NCBI GenBank assembly: GCA_035548175.1
Contig: DASZTO010000027.1
Location: 34,718 to 98,717 of the forward strand
DNA length: 64,000 nt
Reading direction: 5' to 3'
Source: CALCHA01 sp035548175
GTDB taxonomy: Bacteria > Planctomycetota > Phycisphaerae > WQYP01
Shown here: piece by piece, positions 1 to 9,200 of the stretch
How the letters are laid out: each line of letters begins with the position of its first letter
How positions within the stretch are numbered: position 1 is the first letter of the stretch
Program-made: the position numbers and the translations under genes
The notes under the pieces: generated by a model
The model's input: the letters and a program-made list of their open reading frames with translations, nothing else
Database searches by the model: none
What the model was told of the DNA's origin: nothing

Positions 1-1267
1 AATCGGCGGGCGATTTCACATCCGCCAGCGACACCGCGAAATGATCGCCCAGCCACGTGAACGATTCCGAACTCGCCAGCCGTTTGCCGGTCACATGCGC
101 CGCCGAATTCGCCAGCCGCAGAAAGGGAATGTGCCCCTCTTCGTACAGGTGGAAAATCTCGCACTCGGGGATGTCGGACACCGCATAGGCGTCGAGAATG
201 TTCGCCGGGCTCCCATGCGCCTGGTTGCGGGTCAACTCCCCGTGCCCGTGCGCCCAATCCACCCATGTCCGCATGTAGGACAGGTGCAGATCCGAGATCG
301 TCTCGCGGTAGTCGCAGCGCACGCGCGCCACGCGATCCGCCGGACCATCTCCCAGCAGCGCCGGCACTTCGGCGCGCAGGTCATAGCCGCGCCGCTTTTG
401 AAATTCCGCGAAGAAATCATCCGTCCAGTTCGCCCCGTAATACTCGAAGGAATCGTGAAACTCCGATCGCGGACGCGGCGCCGAATATCCCGCCGCCGCA
501 AAAGACTTGTCAAAGAACGCCAGGTAATGCGCCATCGCCTCGGGCGAATAAGGATCCAGCACGTTTCCTTCACCGCCGGGCGCCGATCGCTTCACCTGCT
601 GTATCGCATCCTGCTGCGCCAGGACGTACACCGTGTAAGAACCCGACGCCGGCGCCGTCCAATCCACCTTGCCGTCGTGATAGCTCGCCGTGATGTCCGT
701 CACCGTGCCGTCCGGAGCCACCGAGCACACGTACTGCACCGTACCCCTGGGCATGTCCCCGGTGACGCCCTGCCCCGCGCCCACCGAAAACTTCTTCCAC
801 TGCAGCGCTGAGGACGCATCGCTCGAGGGAACCATCGGCCCGCCGAACGGCCAGCCCGTCCCCGTCGTCAGGTCCACCCCCATGCCCAGGCGCTTGCCCT
901 CCTCGGTCGTGTGCGCCAGCATGTCCACCCACTTGGGCGACAGAAACTGGATGTCGTTCGCTTCGTTGCCCTTCACGCCATAGATCGGGCAGATCTCCAC
1001 GCCGCCCTCGCCGGCCTTTTGAAACAGCCCCAGTTGCCGCGTGATCTCCGCCGGCGAGACCGCGCTGCCCATCCACCACCAGCGCGTCCAGGGCTTGTTG
1101 GTCTCGGTGATCGCCGGCCACGCCAGCGGATTGGCCGCCAAACCCTCCGGCATGATCGCCGTCTTCGCCTTCGCCGCGCTGTCCCCCGGCCGCGTCGCCG
1201 AACACGCTCCAAACGCCGCGGCAGCCAGAACCATCGATGCGGTGAGAAACGACAGGCGTGGCGACAT
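1..1267 (-). CDS. GH106-like alpha-L-rhamnosidase, C-terminus cut by window edge
   Basis: The minus-strand frame opens at an ATG at 1267 and runs off the left edge, so only about 422 N-terminal residues are present. The start MSPRLSFLTASMVLAAAAFGAC is a hydrophobic signal with a plausible lipobox Cys at residue 22, so the enzyme is probably an exported lipoprotein. Residues 60-70 read WTRWWWMGSAV, the N-terminal signature of GH106 rhamnosidases and related large glycosidases. EFHDSFEYYG and ESFTWLG further on also suit this family. Such enzymes release L-rhamnose from plant or algal glycans. The catalytic region cannot be checked because the gene is incomplete. The divergent SDR gene begins 225 bp away. 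Confidence 0.8.
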   Translation of the reverse strand, partial: MSPRLSFLTASMVLAAAAFGACSATRPGDSAAKAKTAIMPEGLAANPLAWPAITETNKPWTRWWWMGSAVSPAEITRQLGLFQKAGEGGVEICPIYGVKGNEANDIQFLSPKWVDMLAHTTEEGKRLGMGVDLTTGTGWPFGGPMVPSSDASSALQWKKFSVGAGQGVTGDMPRGTVQYVCSVAPDGTVTDITASYHDGKVDWTAPASGSYTVYVLAQQDAIQQVKRSAPGGEGNVLDPYSPEAMAHYLAFFDKSFAAAGYSAPRPRSEFHDSFEYYGANWTDDFFAEFQKRRGYDLRAEVPALLGDGPADRVARVRCDYRETISDLHLSYMRTWVDWAHGHGELTRNQAHGSPANILDAYAVSDIPECEIFHLYEEGHIPFLRLANSAAHVTGKRLASSESFTWLGDHFAVSLADVKSPAD

Positions 1268-1491
1268 GGCGGCCTCCAGAATATCGAGCGGGTGTCACCG
1301 GAAATGACGAGCCCGAAGTATAGCCGCGTTCCCGCTTTTTGCATGCCCACCCAAGCTTCCTTCGCTTCGGGCACCCGTTATAATCCCGGCGTCACCTTGG
1401 GAGTGCGCATGATCTTCCCCGCCGCGCCCCCGGGAATCGCTGTCGCGCTTCCCGCCGGCTGTTTCTCACGCCCCTTCGGATTTGTTCTGCG

Positions 1492-2328
1492 ATGACGCGC
1501 GCTTCCCCCGCCTCTTCCCCCAAAACCGTGGTCATCACCGGGGCCTCCTCCGGCATCGGCGCCGCCACCGCCCTCGCCCTGGCGCGCCGCGGCATGAATC
1601 TCGTCCTGGGCGCACGACGCATCGACCGCCTCAATGCTGTCGCCGATCAATGCCGCGCCGCTTCTCCCGCCGTCTCCGTGCTCGCCCACGCCTGTGATGT
1701 CGCCTGCCGCCGCCAAGTCGACGCCCTCATCGCCGCCGCCGTCCAGCAATTCGGCCGCGTCGACGTCGTGATCGCCAACGCCGGTTACGGGCTGCTGGCC
1801 AAAATCCACGAAACCACAGAGGAGCAGTTCGACGATCTCGTCGCCACCAACGTCAAGGGCACCTGGTACGCCATGCAGGCGGCGGCCAATGTCATGCTCC
1901 AGCAGGAACCCATCGGCAACGGACGCAACAGCCGCGGGCACATCATCGCCATTTCGTCTGGCGCGGGCCGCCGGGGCTTGCCGCTCTACGGCGTATACTC
2001 CATGACCAAGGCCGCGCAGCTGTCCCTCGCCGAAGCCATGCGCGTGGAGATGCGGGACAAAGGCATTTACGTATCAACCGTGCACCCGCTCACCACCGCC
2101 ACCGAGTTCTTCGACGTCGCCTCTGAAAAAAGCCGCATCCGCTCCTCGGGCGTCGGCAAAGTGCAAACCGCCGAAGCCGTCGCCGGGAAAATCGCCAGGC
2201 TGATCAAAAAGCCCCGTCCCGAGTTGTGGCCCGCCCCCTTCTCCCGCCTCGCGCTCTCGATGGCCGTCTTCTTCCCCCGCCTTGCGGACAACGGCGTCGC
2301 CAAAACCATGCCTCGCCGCACCCGCTGA
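1492..2328 (+). CDS. short-chain dehydrogenase/reductase (classical SDR)
   Basis: This 278-residue protein is a cytosolic NAD(P)-dependent oxidoreductase. The Rossmann motif TGASSGIG lies at residues 16-23, NAG at 96-98, the catalytic Ser at about 155 in AISSG, and the Tyr/Lys pair at 169 and 173 in YSMTK. This is a complete classical active site. The basic residues after beta-2 (GARRIDR) favour NADP(H). The C-terminal stretch after about 225 is basic and looks membrane-associating, as in many DltE-like SDRs. The substrate cannot be deduced. It stands alone between the divergent glycosidase and the convergent HD-GYP gene. Confidence 0.88.
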   Translation: MTRASPASSPKTVVITGASSGIGAATALALARRGMNLVLGARRIDRLNAVADQCRAASPAVSVLAHACDVACRRQVDALIAAAVQQFGRVDVVIANAGYGLLAKIHETTEEQFDDLVATNVKGTWYAMQAAANVMLQQEPIGNGRNSRGHIIAISSGAGRRGLPLYGVYSMTKAAQLSLAEAMRVEMRDKGIYVSTVHPLTTATEFFDVASEKSRIRSSGVGKVQTAEAVAGKIARLIKKPRPELWPAPFSRLALSMAVFFPRLADNGVAKTMPRRTR

Positions 2329-2350
2329 CAACCTCCCGCCGCCCCCGCCG

Positions 2351-3592
2351 TCACGGATACGCCGCTTCCAGCAGATCCTCGAAAGCCGCTCCCTCCGCCC
2401 GGTCTTCCGCCGGGGGCGCCGCTTCGCGCAGGAATCCCAGATCCTCTCCCTGATACGATCCCAGACGCAGGTCATTCCCTTCGCCGATCGTCAGCGGGCC
2501 GCTCACTTCCTTCGCCGGAAACGCCTGCCCGGCCGCGTCGAACGCCACCAGCACCACCGGCTGAAACGCGTTCTTGCGGTTGTACTTCACCACCACCGCA
2601 TACCGGCCATCCGCCAGGCGCACCCGCGCCCCCACCGGAAACGGCTGAATCACCGTGCCAAACACCTTCATCAGCACCGGATCGTAACACTTGCGGAACG
2701 GTCCGGCGGACATCTCCCAGAGCGCCCGCGCGGCGCTCTTGGCCCGGCCATACATCTTGTTCGAGGTCGCCGCATCGAACGCGTCGCAAATCCGCGCGAT
2801 CCGCACGAACACGTGCAGCGACGGGCCCGGACGCCGGTGCGGATAGCCGGTGCCGTCGAAGTTCTCGTGATGCCCGCGCACGATCATTTTCGCCGCCGCG
2901 GGCAGCGAATCCGGCAGCATGTCCGCACCCACCAGCGGATGGTTGAATATGGCCTCCCGATCCTCCGCCGTCAGCACATAGCCCGGCTTGAACACGTGCG
3001 CCAGCGGGGCCATCGCCACATCCATCAGCATCGCCCCCAGCCCGAGCGGCAGCAGATCCATCGCGACCGAGGGCGACAGCGAGCTGGCGTTCGTCTGGCG
3101 CTGGCGTTCGCGCACGATGTAATCCCGCACCGCCGATCCCAGCACCATCGCCAGGTAGAACACGTTGCCGGCATGTTCGGCCAGATAGCCGCCCGAATCG
3201 TTCTGCCGATCGAGCAGCGCGGCCGATACGGGATTGCTCTTGAGAAAATCGATCACCGACTCCACGGAGCTGCGCAGCTTCGAGAAATCGACCGTCTGGA
3301 GATCCGTGTGCTCGGTCAGCTTCTGGTGGACGTGAGCGACTTTTTCGGTGATCTGCTGCGTGACCGTTGCCGCCGCGTCGCGCTCCCGGCCGTCATCTTC
3401 AAACGCCGCGAGCGAATCCAGCGCCGGCGCTCCCACGCGCAGAAGCACGTCGGGATATTTGCGCTGCAGCGTGGCCACGTCGTCGGCCGTCAACGTCTTG
3501 CCGCCCGGAAGCATCACGCGGCCGCGAAATACAAAAGCCTCCGACAGCCGCATCCCGGGTTCGGCTTCAAGGCTGGAAACAAGCAGCGGCAT
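2351..3592 (-). CDS. HD-GYP-like domain protein with a degenerate HD motif
   Basis: The 413-residue soluble protein resembles HD-GYP cyclic-di-GMP phosphodiesterases. A first part (about 1-130) is followed by helices carrying HAGN, then IFNHPLVGADML, then the hallmark HHENFDGTGYP and RICDAFDAATSN. The position that should read LHDIGK reads LMDVAM, so the metal-binding His of the HD pair is missing although HHE and the GYP segment are intact. The C-terminus (about 310-413) is a small beta-rich domain. Loss of the His suggests a sensor or inactive enzyme, or changed metal use. The gene is transcribed alone, convergent with the SDR gene. Confidence 0.75.
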   Translation of the reverse strand: MPLLVSSLEAEPGMRLSEAFVFRGRVMLPGGKTLTADDVATLQRKYPDVLLRVGAPALDSLAAFEDDGRERDAAATVTQQITEKVAHVHQKLTEHTDLQTVDFSKLRSSVESVIDFLKSNPVSAALLDRQNDSGGYLAEHAGNVFYLAMVLGSAVRDYIVRERQRQTNASSLSPSVAMDLLPLGLGAMLMDVAMAPLAHVFKPGYVLTAEDREAIFNHPLVGADMLPDSLPAAAKMIVRGHHENFDGTGYPHRRPGPSLHVFVRIARICDAFDAATSNKMYGRAKSAARALWEMSAGPFRKCYDPVLMKVFGTVIQPFPVGARVRLADGRYAVVVKYNRKNAFQPVVLVAFDAAGQAFPAKEVSGPLTIGEGNDLRLGSYQGEDLGFLREAAPPAEDRAEGAAFEDLLEAAYP

Positions 3593-3766
3593 CGAAGAGG
3601 TCCTGTAAGTGTGCGTCGATTCTTGACATCGGCGCGCAATCCTCAGGCATTAACAATTCTTTCACGACACCTCCCTCCGCATTTTGCGCACGACCTCGCT
3701 TGCTCCCGGCAACCAACGGCATTATCACCCCTCTTGAGGCATCTCCCCTTCTCAGGAGTCCAGGCC

Positions 3767-4159
3767 ATGGCTGCTGCTCGTCCCATAACCCGCCGCGCGT
3801 CAATCTGCGCAATCTTTGCCGCTCTCGCCTGCGCCGCCTGCCAGCATATCAAGGGCGTCGTTCTCGACGCCCGCGAACACCCCCTGCCCTCCGCCGTCCT
3901 CTCCGTCGGCCGGCCTGACGCCATCGCCGTCTACGCCACCCACCACGTCGATGCCTTCGGCCGCTTCGACTTCCAGCTCTCCTCCCTCGACGACACCAAC
4001 CTCTATGTCTACGACCAGCACGACCCCACCTCCACCCTCCGACATCTCGATCCCGGTGAGCTCAACGATCACATGCGCATCATCCTGCCCAGCGGCCAAC
4101 CGGGAACCGGCGAAATCAACGACGACATGATGACCATCCCGCCCGGCGCCAACCCGTAG
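3767..4159 (+). CDS. small lipoprotein with carboxypeptidase-regulatory-like fold
   Basis: The start is the ATG at 3767, preceded by AGGAG. The 130-residue product has a short basic N-terminus, a hydrophobic stretch and a Cys cluster (ALACAACQ) suited to signal peptidase II, so it is likely membrane-anchored. The mature part (HIKGVVLDAREHPLPSAVLS, then VDAFGRFDFQL) has the pattern of a CarboxypepD_reg-like beta-sandwich, in which a G-x-V-x-D strand is followed by a G-x-F-x-F strand. The function is unknown. It lies 100 bp upstream of the first microcompartment vertex gene and could share its transcript. Confidence 0.6.
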   Translation: MAAARPITRRASICAIFAALACAACQHIKGVVLDAREHPLPSAVLSVGRPDAIAVYATHHVDAFGRFDFQLSSLDDTNLYVYDQHDPTSTLRHLDPGELNDHMRIILPSGQPGTGEINDDMMTIPPGANP

Positions 4160-4259
4160 TCTTTCCCCCAGCCCTTCCCCGCCGCCCCCGCCCCCGTTTG
4201 GCTCCCGTCCCCGCCTGTGCCATAATGCCCCCTCCTGCCCCCCCCGCTTGGAGTCGTTC

Positions 4260-4559
4260 ATGATCATCGCCAAGGTCCTCGGCACCGTCGTCGCCACCGT
4301 CAAAGACGCCGGTTTCGAAGGCAAAAAGCTCGTCGTCGTCCACGCCCACGTCATCAAGGACGGACAGCTCGTCCCCGGCAACACCATGATCGTCGCCAAT
4401 GACGACCTGGGCGCCCGCGAAGGTGATTTCGTCGCCGTCTCCCAGGGCTCCTCCGCACGCATGGCCCCTTCCATGAAAGGCACCGCCACCGACGCCGTCG
4501 TCGTCGCCCTCATCGACCGCATCGACGCCCACGGCCAACCCATTTTCCGAAAGGAGTAA
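4260..4559 (+). CDS. EutN/CcmL-family microcompartment vertex protein (BMC-P) 1
   Basis: This 99-residue protein has the BMC-P pattern: MIIAKVLGTVVATVKDAGF, then KKLVVVHAHV, a GNTMIVANDDLGAREGDFV turn and a C-terminal DAVVVALIDRID strand. Such proteins form pentamers that cap the vertices of bacterial microcompartment shells. The ATG at 4260 is chosen over an upstream TTG because GGAG at 4250-4253 gives normal spacing and because the family starts here. It is the first of three paralogues in a row. No BMC-H hexamer gene and no encapsulated enzyme is visible in the window. Confidence 0.88.
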   Translation: MIIAKVLGTVVATVKDAGFEGKKLVVVHAHVIKDGQLVPGNTMIVANDDLGAREGDFVAVSQGSSARMAPSMKGTATDAVVVALIDRIDAHGQPIFRKE

Positions 4560-4597
4560 GTGGTCCGTCGCGAGTAGTCAGCGGGCAGTCTCCTTTC

Positions 4598-4612
4598 TGA
4601 CCACTGACCACT
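4598..4612. repeat. TGACCAC micro-repeat in the spacer between vertex genes 1 and 2
   Basis: The 72-bp spacer contains TGACCACTGACCACT, a tandem heptamer with near copies on both sides (AGTGGTCCGT upstream and AGAACTGACC downstream). The next spacer, 4936-4972, also holds a tandem motif, ATTCTTGATTCTTG. Both spacers of this mini-operon are therefore simple-repeat DNA rather than ordinary intergenic sequence. Confidence 0.6.
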
Positions 4613-4631
4613 CAGAACTGACCGCTCCGTT

Positions 4632-4928
4632 ATGTGGATCGGCATCGTTCAAGGCTCCGTCACCGCCACCATCAAGCACCCCTCCATGCGCAAGGGCACC
4701 ATGCTGATCGTCCAGCCCATCAACCCCGCCACGCTCCAACCCGAGGGCATTCCCCAGGTGGCCGTGGATATCCTGGGCGCCGGCGCCGGCCAGCGCGTCC
4801 TCCTGACCGGCGACGGCGCCGGCACCGCCGCCATGCTGGGCGCCGGCAAAGACTGCCCCGTCCGCCTCGCCGTCGGCGCCATCCTCACCGACACCAGCCT
4901 CCACCTCGCCCCCTCCCCAGCTTCTTAA
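4632..4928 (+). CDS. EutN/CcmL-family microcompartment vertex protein (BMC-P) 2
   Basis: This 98-residue product begins MWIGIVQGSVTATIKHPSM and continues with a KGTMLIVQPINPATL strand and the LGAGAGQRVLLTGDG loop, and ends with ILTDTSLHL. This is the BMC-P fold in the same order as its upstream neighbour, with clearly different loops. It is expected to form a pentamer at shell vertices. PVM-type planctomycete microcompartments are known to use several BMC-P paralogues together. The 72-bp spacer to the previous gene and the 49-bp spacer to the next suggest co-transcription. Confidence 0.87.
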   Translation: MWIGIVQGSVTATIKHPSMRKGTMLIVQPINPATLQPEGIPQVAVDILGAGAGQRVLLTGDGAGTAAMLGAGKDCPVRLAVGAILTDTSLHLAPSPAS

Positions 4929-4977
4929 ATTCCTCCTTCTTCATTCTTGATTCTTGATTCTTGCTTCTCGGACCGCC

Positions 4978-5247
4978 ATGTATCTCGCCCAAGTCATCGG
5001 CCACGTCGAAGCCCGCGTCCGTCTCCCGGGCTTCCAGTCCCAGCGTCTCTGGTTGCTCCAGCCGCTGGACTTCCACAAGCAGCCCGTGCGCTGGGTGGTG
5101 ATCGCCTGCGACTGCACCAACGCCGCCGCCATGGGCGCTTACGTCACCTACGTCGAGGGCCGCGAAGCCGCCAATCCCTTCGAGCCCCCGATCCCCGTCG
5201 ACGCCTGCATCACCGCCCTCGTCGATTCCTTCGACTACCACCCGTGA
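4978..5247 (+). CDS. EutN/CcmL-family microcompartment vertex protein (BMC-P) 3
   Basis: This 89-residue product is the third vertex paralogue. It starts at the ATG at 4978 with MYLAQVIGHVEARVRLPGF, followed by QRLWLLQPLDFH and the GAYVTYVEGREAANPF segment, and closes with DACITALVDSFDY. The Rossmann-like or BMC-H patterns are absent, so it is a BMC-P and not a hexamer. The cluster ends here, since the next gene is an ECF sigma factor 157 bp downstream. It could serve a shell whose other parts are encoded elsewhere or left of the window. Confidence 0.85.
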   Translation: MYLAQVIGHVEARVRLPGFQSQRLWLLQPLDFHKQPVRWVVIACDCTNAAAMGAYVTYVEGREAANPFEPPIPVDACITALVDSFDYHP

Positions 5248-5404
5248 CCTTGCCTGGCGACGCACGGCCTCGACGTGCCTGCCAAAATGTCCCGCGCCTC
5301 AACGCCTGCCCCCCCTAAACTCGAACCTCGCAAAAAAATCGCGCGCGCCCCTCCCCCATCTGTCGTTATCTTGGACAGTGGAGGCACACGGGCGCGGAGA
5401 TGGG

Positions 5405-5977
5405 ATGAATCTGGAACTGGCCACCCTGGTCCAACAGGCCCGAGCCGGCGACCACGCCGCGTTTGAACGCCTGCTCCGGCGAACGGCCCGCCTCGTCTAC
5501 GCCCACATCGCCGCCTCCGTCCGCGATCGCCACCGCGCCGAAGACCTCACCCAGGAAACCTTCGTCCGCGCATGGAAAGCCATCGGCACGCTGGAGGATG
5601 CGTCGGGCCTGAATGCGTGGCTGCTGGCGATTGCCCGCAATGTGGTGATTGACGCGGGCAAATCGCGGAACCGCGCCAAGCGCGGCGGTGCGACGACGGC
5701 GCGGGTTGGTGTGCGCGAACAGGCTCTGGAGGTGGCGGATGAAGCGACGAGCGGGCCGCGGGAGATGGCGGAGCGCGCGGAAGACCGGGACCGGATTCTG
5801 GCGCTGCTCGAAGAGTTGCCCGAGGATTACCGCCGCGTGCTGCGGATGCGTTACCTGGGCGGCGCCGGCTATGAGGACATCCGTCAGGCGCTGAACCTCT
5901 CCGATGGGGCGCTGCGCGGATTGCTGGCGCGCGGCATGGCGATGATTCGGGAGCGGATGGGCGTGCGGAGAGATTAA
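5405..5977 (+). CDS. ECF-type RNA polymerase sigma factor
   Basis: The 190-residue protein has sigma-70 region 2 (about 10-75, with LVYAHIAASVRDRHRAEDLTQETF cut by family spacing into the helices and the DLTQETF motif) and region 4 (about 130-185, LEELPEDYRRVLRMRYLG then a helix-turn-helix). The ATG at 5405 has GGAG six bases upstream. An upstream in-frame GTG at 5378 is less likely. The next gene downstream starts with a zinc anti-sigma domain, so the two form a sigma/anti-sigma pair that links an envelope signal to transcription. The 322-bp gap between them holds a repeat. Confidence 0.9.
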   Translation: MNLELATLVQQARAGDHAAFERLLRRTARLVYAHIAASVRDRHRAEDLTQETFVRAWKAIGTLEDASGLNAWLLAIARNVVIDAGKSRNRAKRGGATTARVGVREQALEVADEATSGPREMAERAEDRDRILALLEELPEDYRRVLRMRYLGGAGYEDIRQALNLSDGALRGLLARGMAMIRERMGVRRD

Positions 5978-5989
5978 ACCCGTTTCAAA

Positions 5990-6230
5990 CCACGGAGAGC
6001 ACGGAGGACACGGAGGAACGACGACGACCCCTCCCCCCCCCCCCGGGACGATGACGTAAATTGGCCACGAAAAGGCACCAAAGGCACCAAAGGCGCGAAA
6101 GTTGGATCCAGGAATTTTGTTGCGGCACGAAGAAGTGGCGCGATGGTAGCACGAAATGAGACCGGACTTTTGAAATCTTTTTATAAAGTTTGTGGGAATC
6201 TCAGTGTTCTCCGTGTGCTCCGTGGTTTGT
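5990..6230. repeat. composite dispersed repeat, copy 1, filling the gap 5978-6299
   Basis: The gap carries module A (CACGGAGAGCACGGAGGACA and following, 5990-6016), a C-tract flanked by GACGACGAC and GATGACGTAAA, and module B (TGGCCACGAAAAGGCACCAA and following, 6062-6100). An inverted copy of A lies at about 6203-6230. The same A/tract/B order recurs, inverted, at 20416-20510 and 24886-24984. No gene is seen in the gap. Confidence 0.75.
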
Positions 6231-6299
6231 CCTATCTTTCGAAGCCGCTTGTTACGAGCATTTGTCCGGCAGGTTGAATTGCTGAAATCGGGTGATGCG

Positions 6300-9200
6300 A
6301 TGAGTGCGGATGACAGAGCGGGGGCGGGGATTCCGGAGGCGGAGGGGATGCATCGGTGGGTGCATGAGCAGATGGGCGCGTATCTGGCGGGCGGGTTGGA
6401 TGCGCGAGAGCGTGCGGCGCTCGATGCGCACATTCACGAGTGCGCGGCCTGCTTCGAGGCTTTTTCAGAGGCGCGGGGGGCGCACCTCGAGGTGCTGCGG
6501 CGGCTGGGGGCGGAGGACACGGGGCTGACGGCCGGGCCTGAGCTGGAGGATCGGCTGGTGAAACATTTTCGGGAGGCGACGATGAAGCGGAATTCGCTGG
6601 CGCGGCTGGCGGGCATGAGCATCGCGGCGGCGGTGGGGCTTGCGGCAACCGGTGTTCTGGCGAATCACCTGGTGCGGCAGGATCGGTTGAACAATCCGCT
6701 GACGGAGCGCTTGACGGCGCAGTTGCCGCTGCCGGGGTGGATGGGAGGAACGGCCGGACCGACCACCGCGCCGGCGAAATTGACGAACTTTCATTTTGAT
6801 CGAGCGAATCCGGAGACCGTGCTGAATTATCTGGCGAGCGCGGGGGGATACCGCATCATCAAGCCGGAAACCGGCGTCCAGGGTCCCCCGATCACAATCG
6901 GATCGCCGGCGCCGGTAACCCCGGCGCAGGCCGTGGAGGCGTTAAATGTAGCGCTTCAGGCGGACGGTTACACGATGACGGAGGCAGGGGATCGGACGTT
7001 GAAGGTACAGCCAGTGCCGGACGCCAAGCGTATCGCTTCCGTCCGTTATGGAAGCGACCCATCGGAGGTTCCCGATACGGACAACACGATCACGCAAGTG
7101 ATTCCGATCGTGGGCGCAGATGCCGCCACGGTCGTGGATAAATTACCTTTAGGCCCCACAGCGGACCGCTCGGTCAATCGTTCCACGAATAGCATTGTGA
7201 TCACCGACTCCGGCAAAGACGTGCGCAAAGCTCTGGAGTCCATCCCCGATGCGAACAGAGGAAAGGACCTCGCGGTTGGAAGCGCCGATGCCGCCCGGAC
7301 GAAAAGCGATCTCGCCCCGCAGGTCACCCTCTTCGACGGCCAAAGATCCATCGCCGCTTCTGCGTCTGGGAAAGGCGGAAACCAGTCGTTCGCCATGTCC
7401 GGAACCGGCACACTCAACCTTTCGGGTGATTTCAATCGTGGAACCCAGGTGAGCGCCGGCAGCCTGCCTGTCAACGGTGGCCTCATCGCCGGCAACACCG
7501 GGGGAAAAACGTTTGCGGGCGACACTTCCATGATCGGCGGCGCGCTCCCCGCGCCCATCACCCCCGATGCCTGGGACCAACAACTCCGCGGCACGACGGG
7601 CGGCCCTGGCTCCACGAGCGGGGGGGTAGGCGGCGGCTCCGGCTTCGGCAAGGCCGCCTTCTTCGGCGGCGGCGGCGGCCGCCCCGGCAACATCAACCTC
7701 TACGACCAACCCACATACGCCCAACAGAACATCAACCAAATGTTGGCAGACGAAGTTGTCGGCGCTCTCAAAAAGCGGGTCGACCCGGGCACCGCCGACG
7801 GGCATGCCGAGTTTCAGCGCAAGGCGGATTTCGAGATCTCAAACGACAACATCTTTCAGCAGAGCAGCAATTCCTCAATGCCCCTCATCGCCGACGTGCC
7901 GGTGACTGGAGGAACACCGTTCACCCCTACCACGCAACCCGCCGCCCCCCCCCCTCCCTCCGCCGCCGCGCCCGACGTCGCCGCACGCAAAGTCATCCGC
8001 AACGGCACCGTCGAATACGAAGTCCGCTCCTTCGACGACGCCTACCAGACCATCTCCTCCCTCACCACCGAACTCGGCGGCTTCGTCTCCTCCACCTCCT
8101 CCGACCGCCTCACCAACGGCAAAATCCGCGGCACCGTCGTCGTCCGCGTCCCGCCCGAAAAACTCGATAAATTGCTCCTCCAGCTCCGCGGCATCGGCGA
8201 ACTCAAAAATCAGCAGATCGCCGCCAACGATGTCACCAAGGAATACGTCGACACCCAAAGCGAACTCCGCGGCCTGCGCGCCATGGAAGACCGCATGCTC
8301 GATCTCATCAAAAACGGCAAAGGCGAAGTCAAAGACCTCGTCGAAGCCGAAAAACAGCTCGGCGACTACCGCGTGCGCATCGAAAAGCTCGAAGGCGAAA
8401 TCCGCTACTACGACAACCTCGTCGCCATGGCCACGCTCACCATCACCGCCTACGAAAGGGACATCCAGAAAGCCGCCGCCGCCACCGAACAGGAAACCGC
8501 CTCCATCGACCTCCAGACCGAAACCGTCGAGGAAAAGCTCGCCGCGGCGCGCAAACTCATCGACGACGCCAAGGGCCGCGTCATCGACGGCGGCGCAAAA
8601 AAAGGCGACAACGACCAGATCACCGCCTATCTCGCCGCCGACATCCCCGCCGATAAATCCGACAGCGTCCTCGCCGGCCTGCGCGTGCTCGGACAGGTCG
8701 TCCACTTCGAACGCACCCGCAAGCAGACCCTCTCCGGGGGGGGGGGTGGGGGGGGTGGGGGGGCGGCAACAAGCGCCGACAGCACCGCCGCCGACGCCCC
8801 CGGACTCGCGCTCCAGCAAAAAGACACCCGCATCACCCTCACCCTTTCCAACCTCGCCAGCGTCCCGCCCCACGAAACCATCAGCATGAACCTCGCCGTC
8901 GCCGACGTGCCCGCCGCCTATCAGGCCCTGCTTGCGGCCCTGCGCGGCGGCGACGCCGTCCCTCCCGCCACCCAGCCCCAGGCCCCCGGCGCCATGGGCC
9001 CGGTCGGCCGCGTCATCACCTCGCAGGTCACCGGCAACCGCCCCGAGGAAATCACCGGCAACATCCAGGCCGAAGTCCGCGCCCAAGCCCTCGATAAAAT
9101 CCTCACCCTCCTGCGCGACCAGGGCCTCGTGCTCGGCCAGAACGTCACCCAGAATTCCAACGGCAGCGCCACCACCGAAAAAGAAGGCCTCAACATCCAG

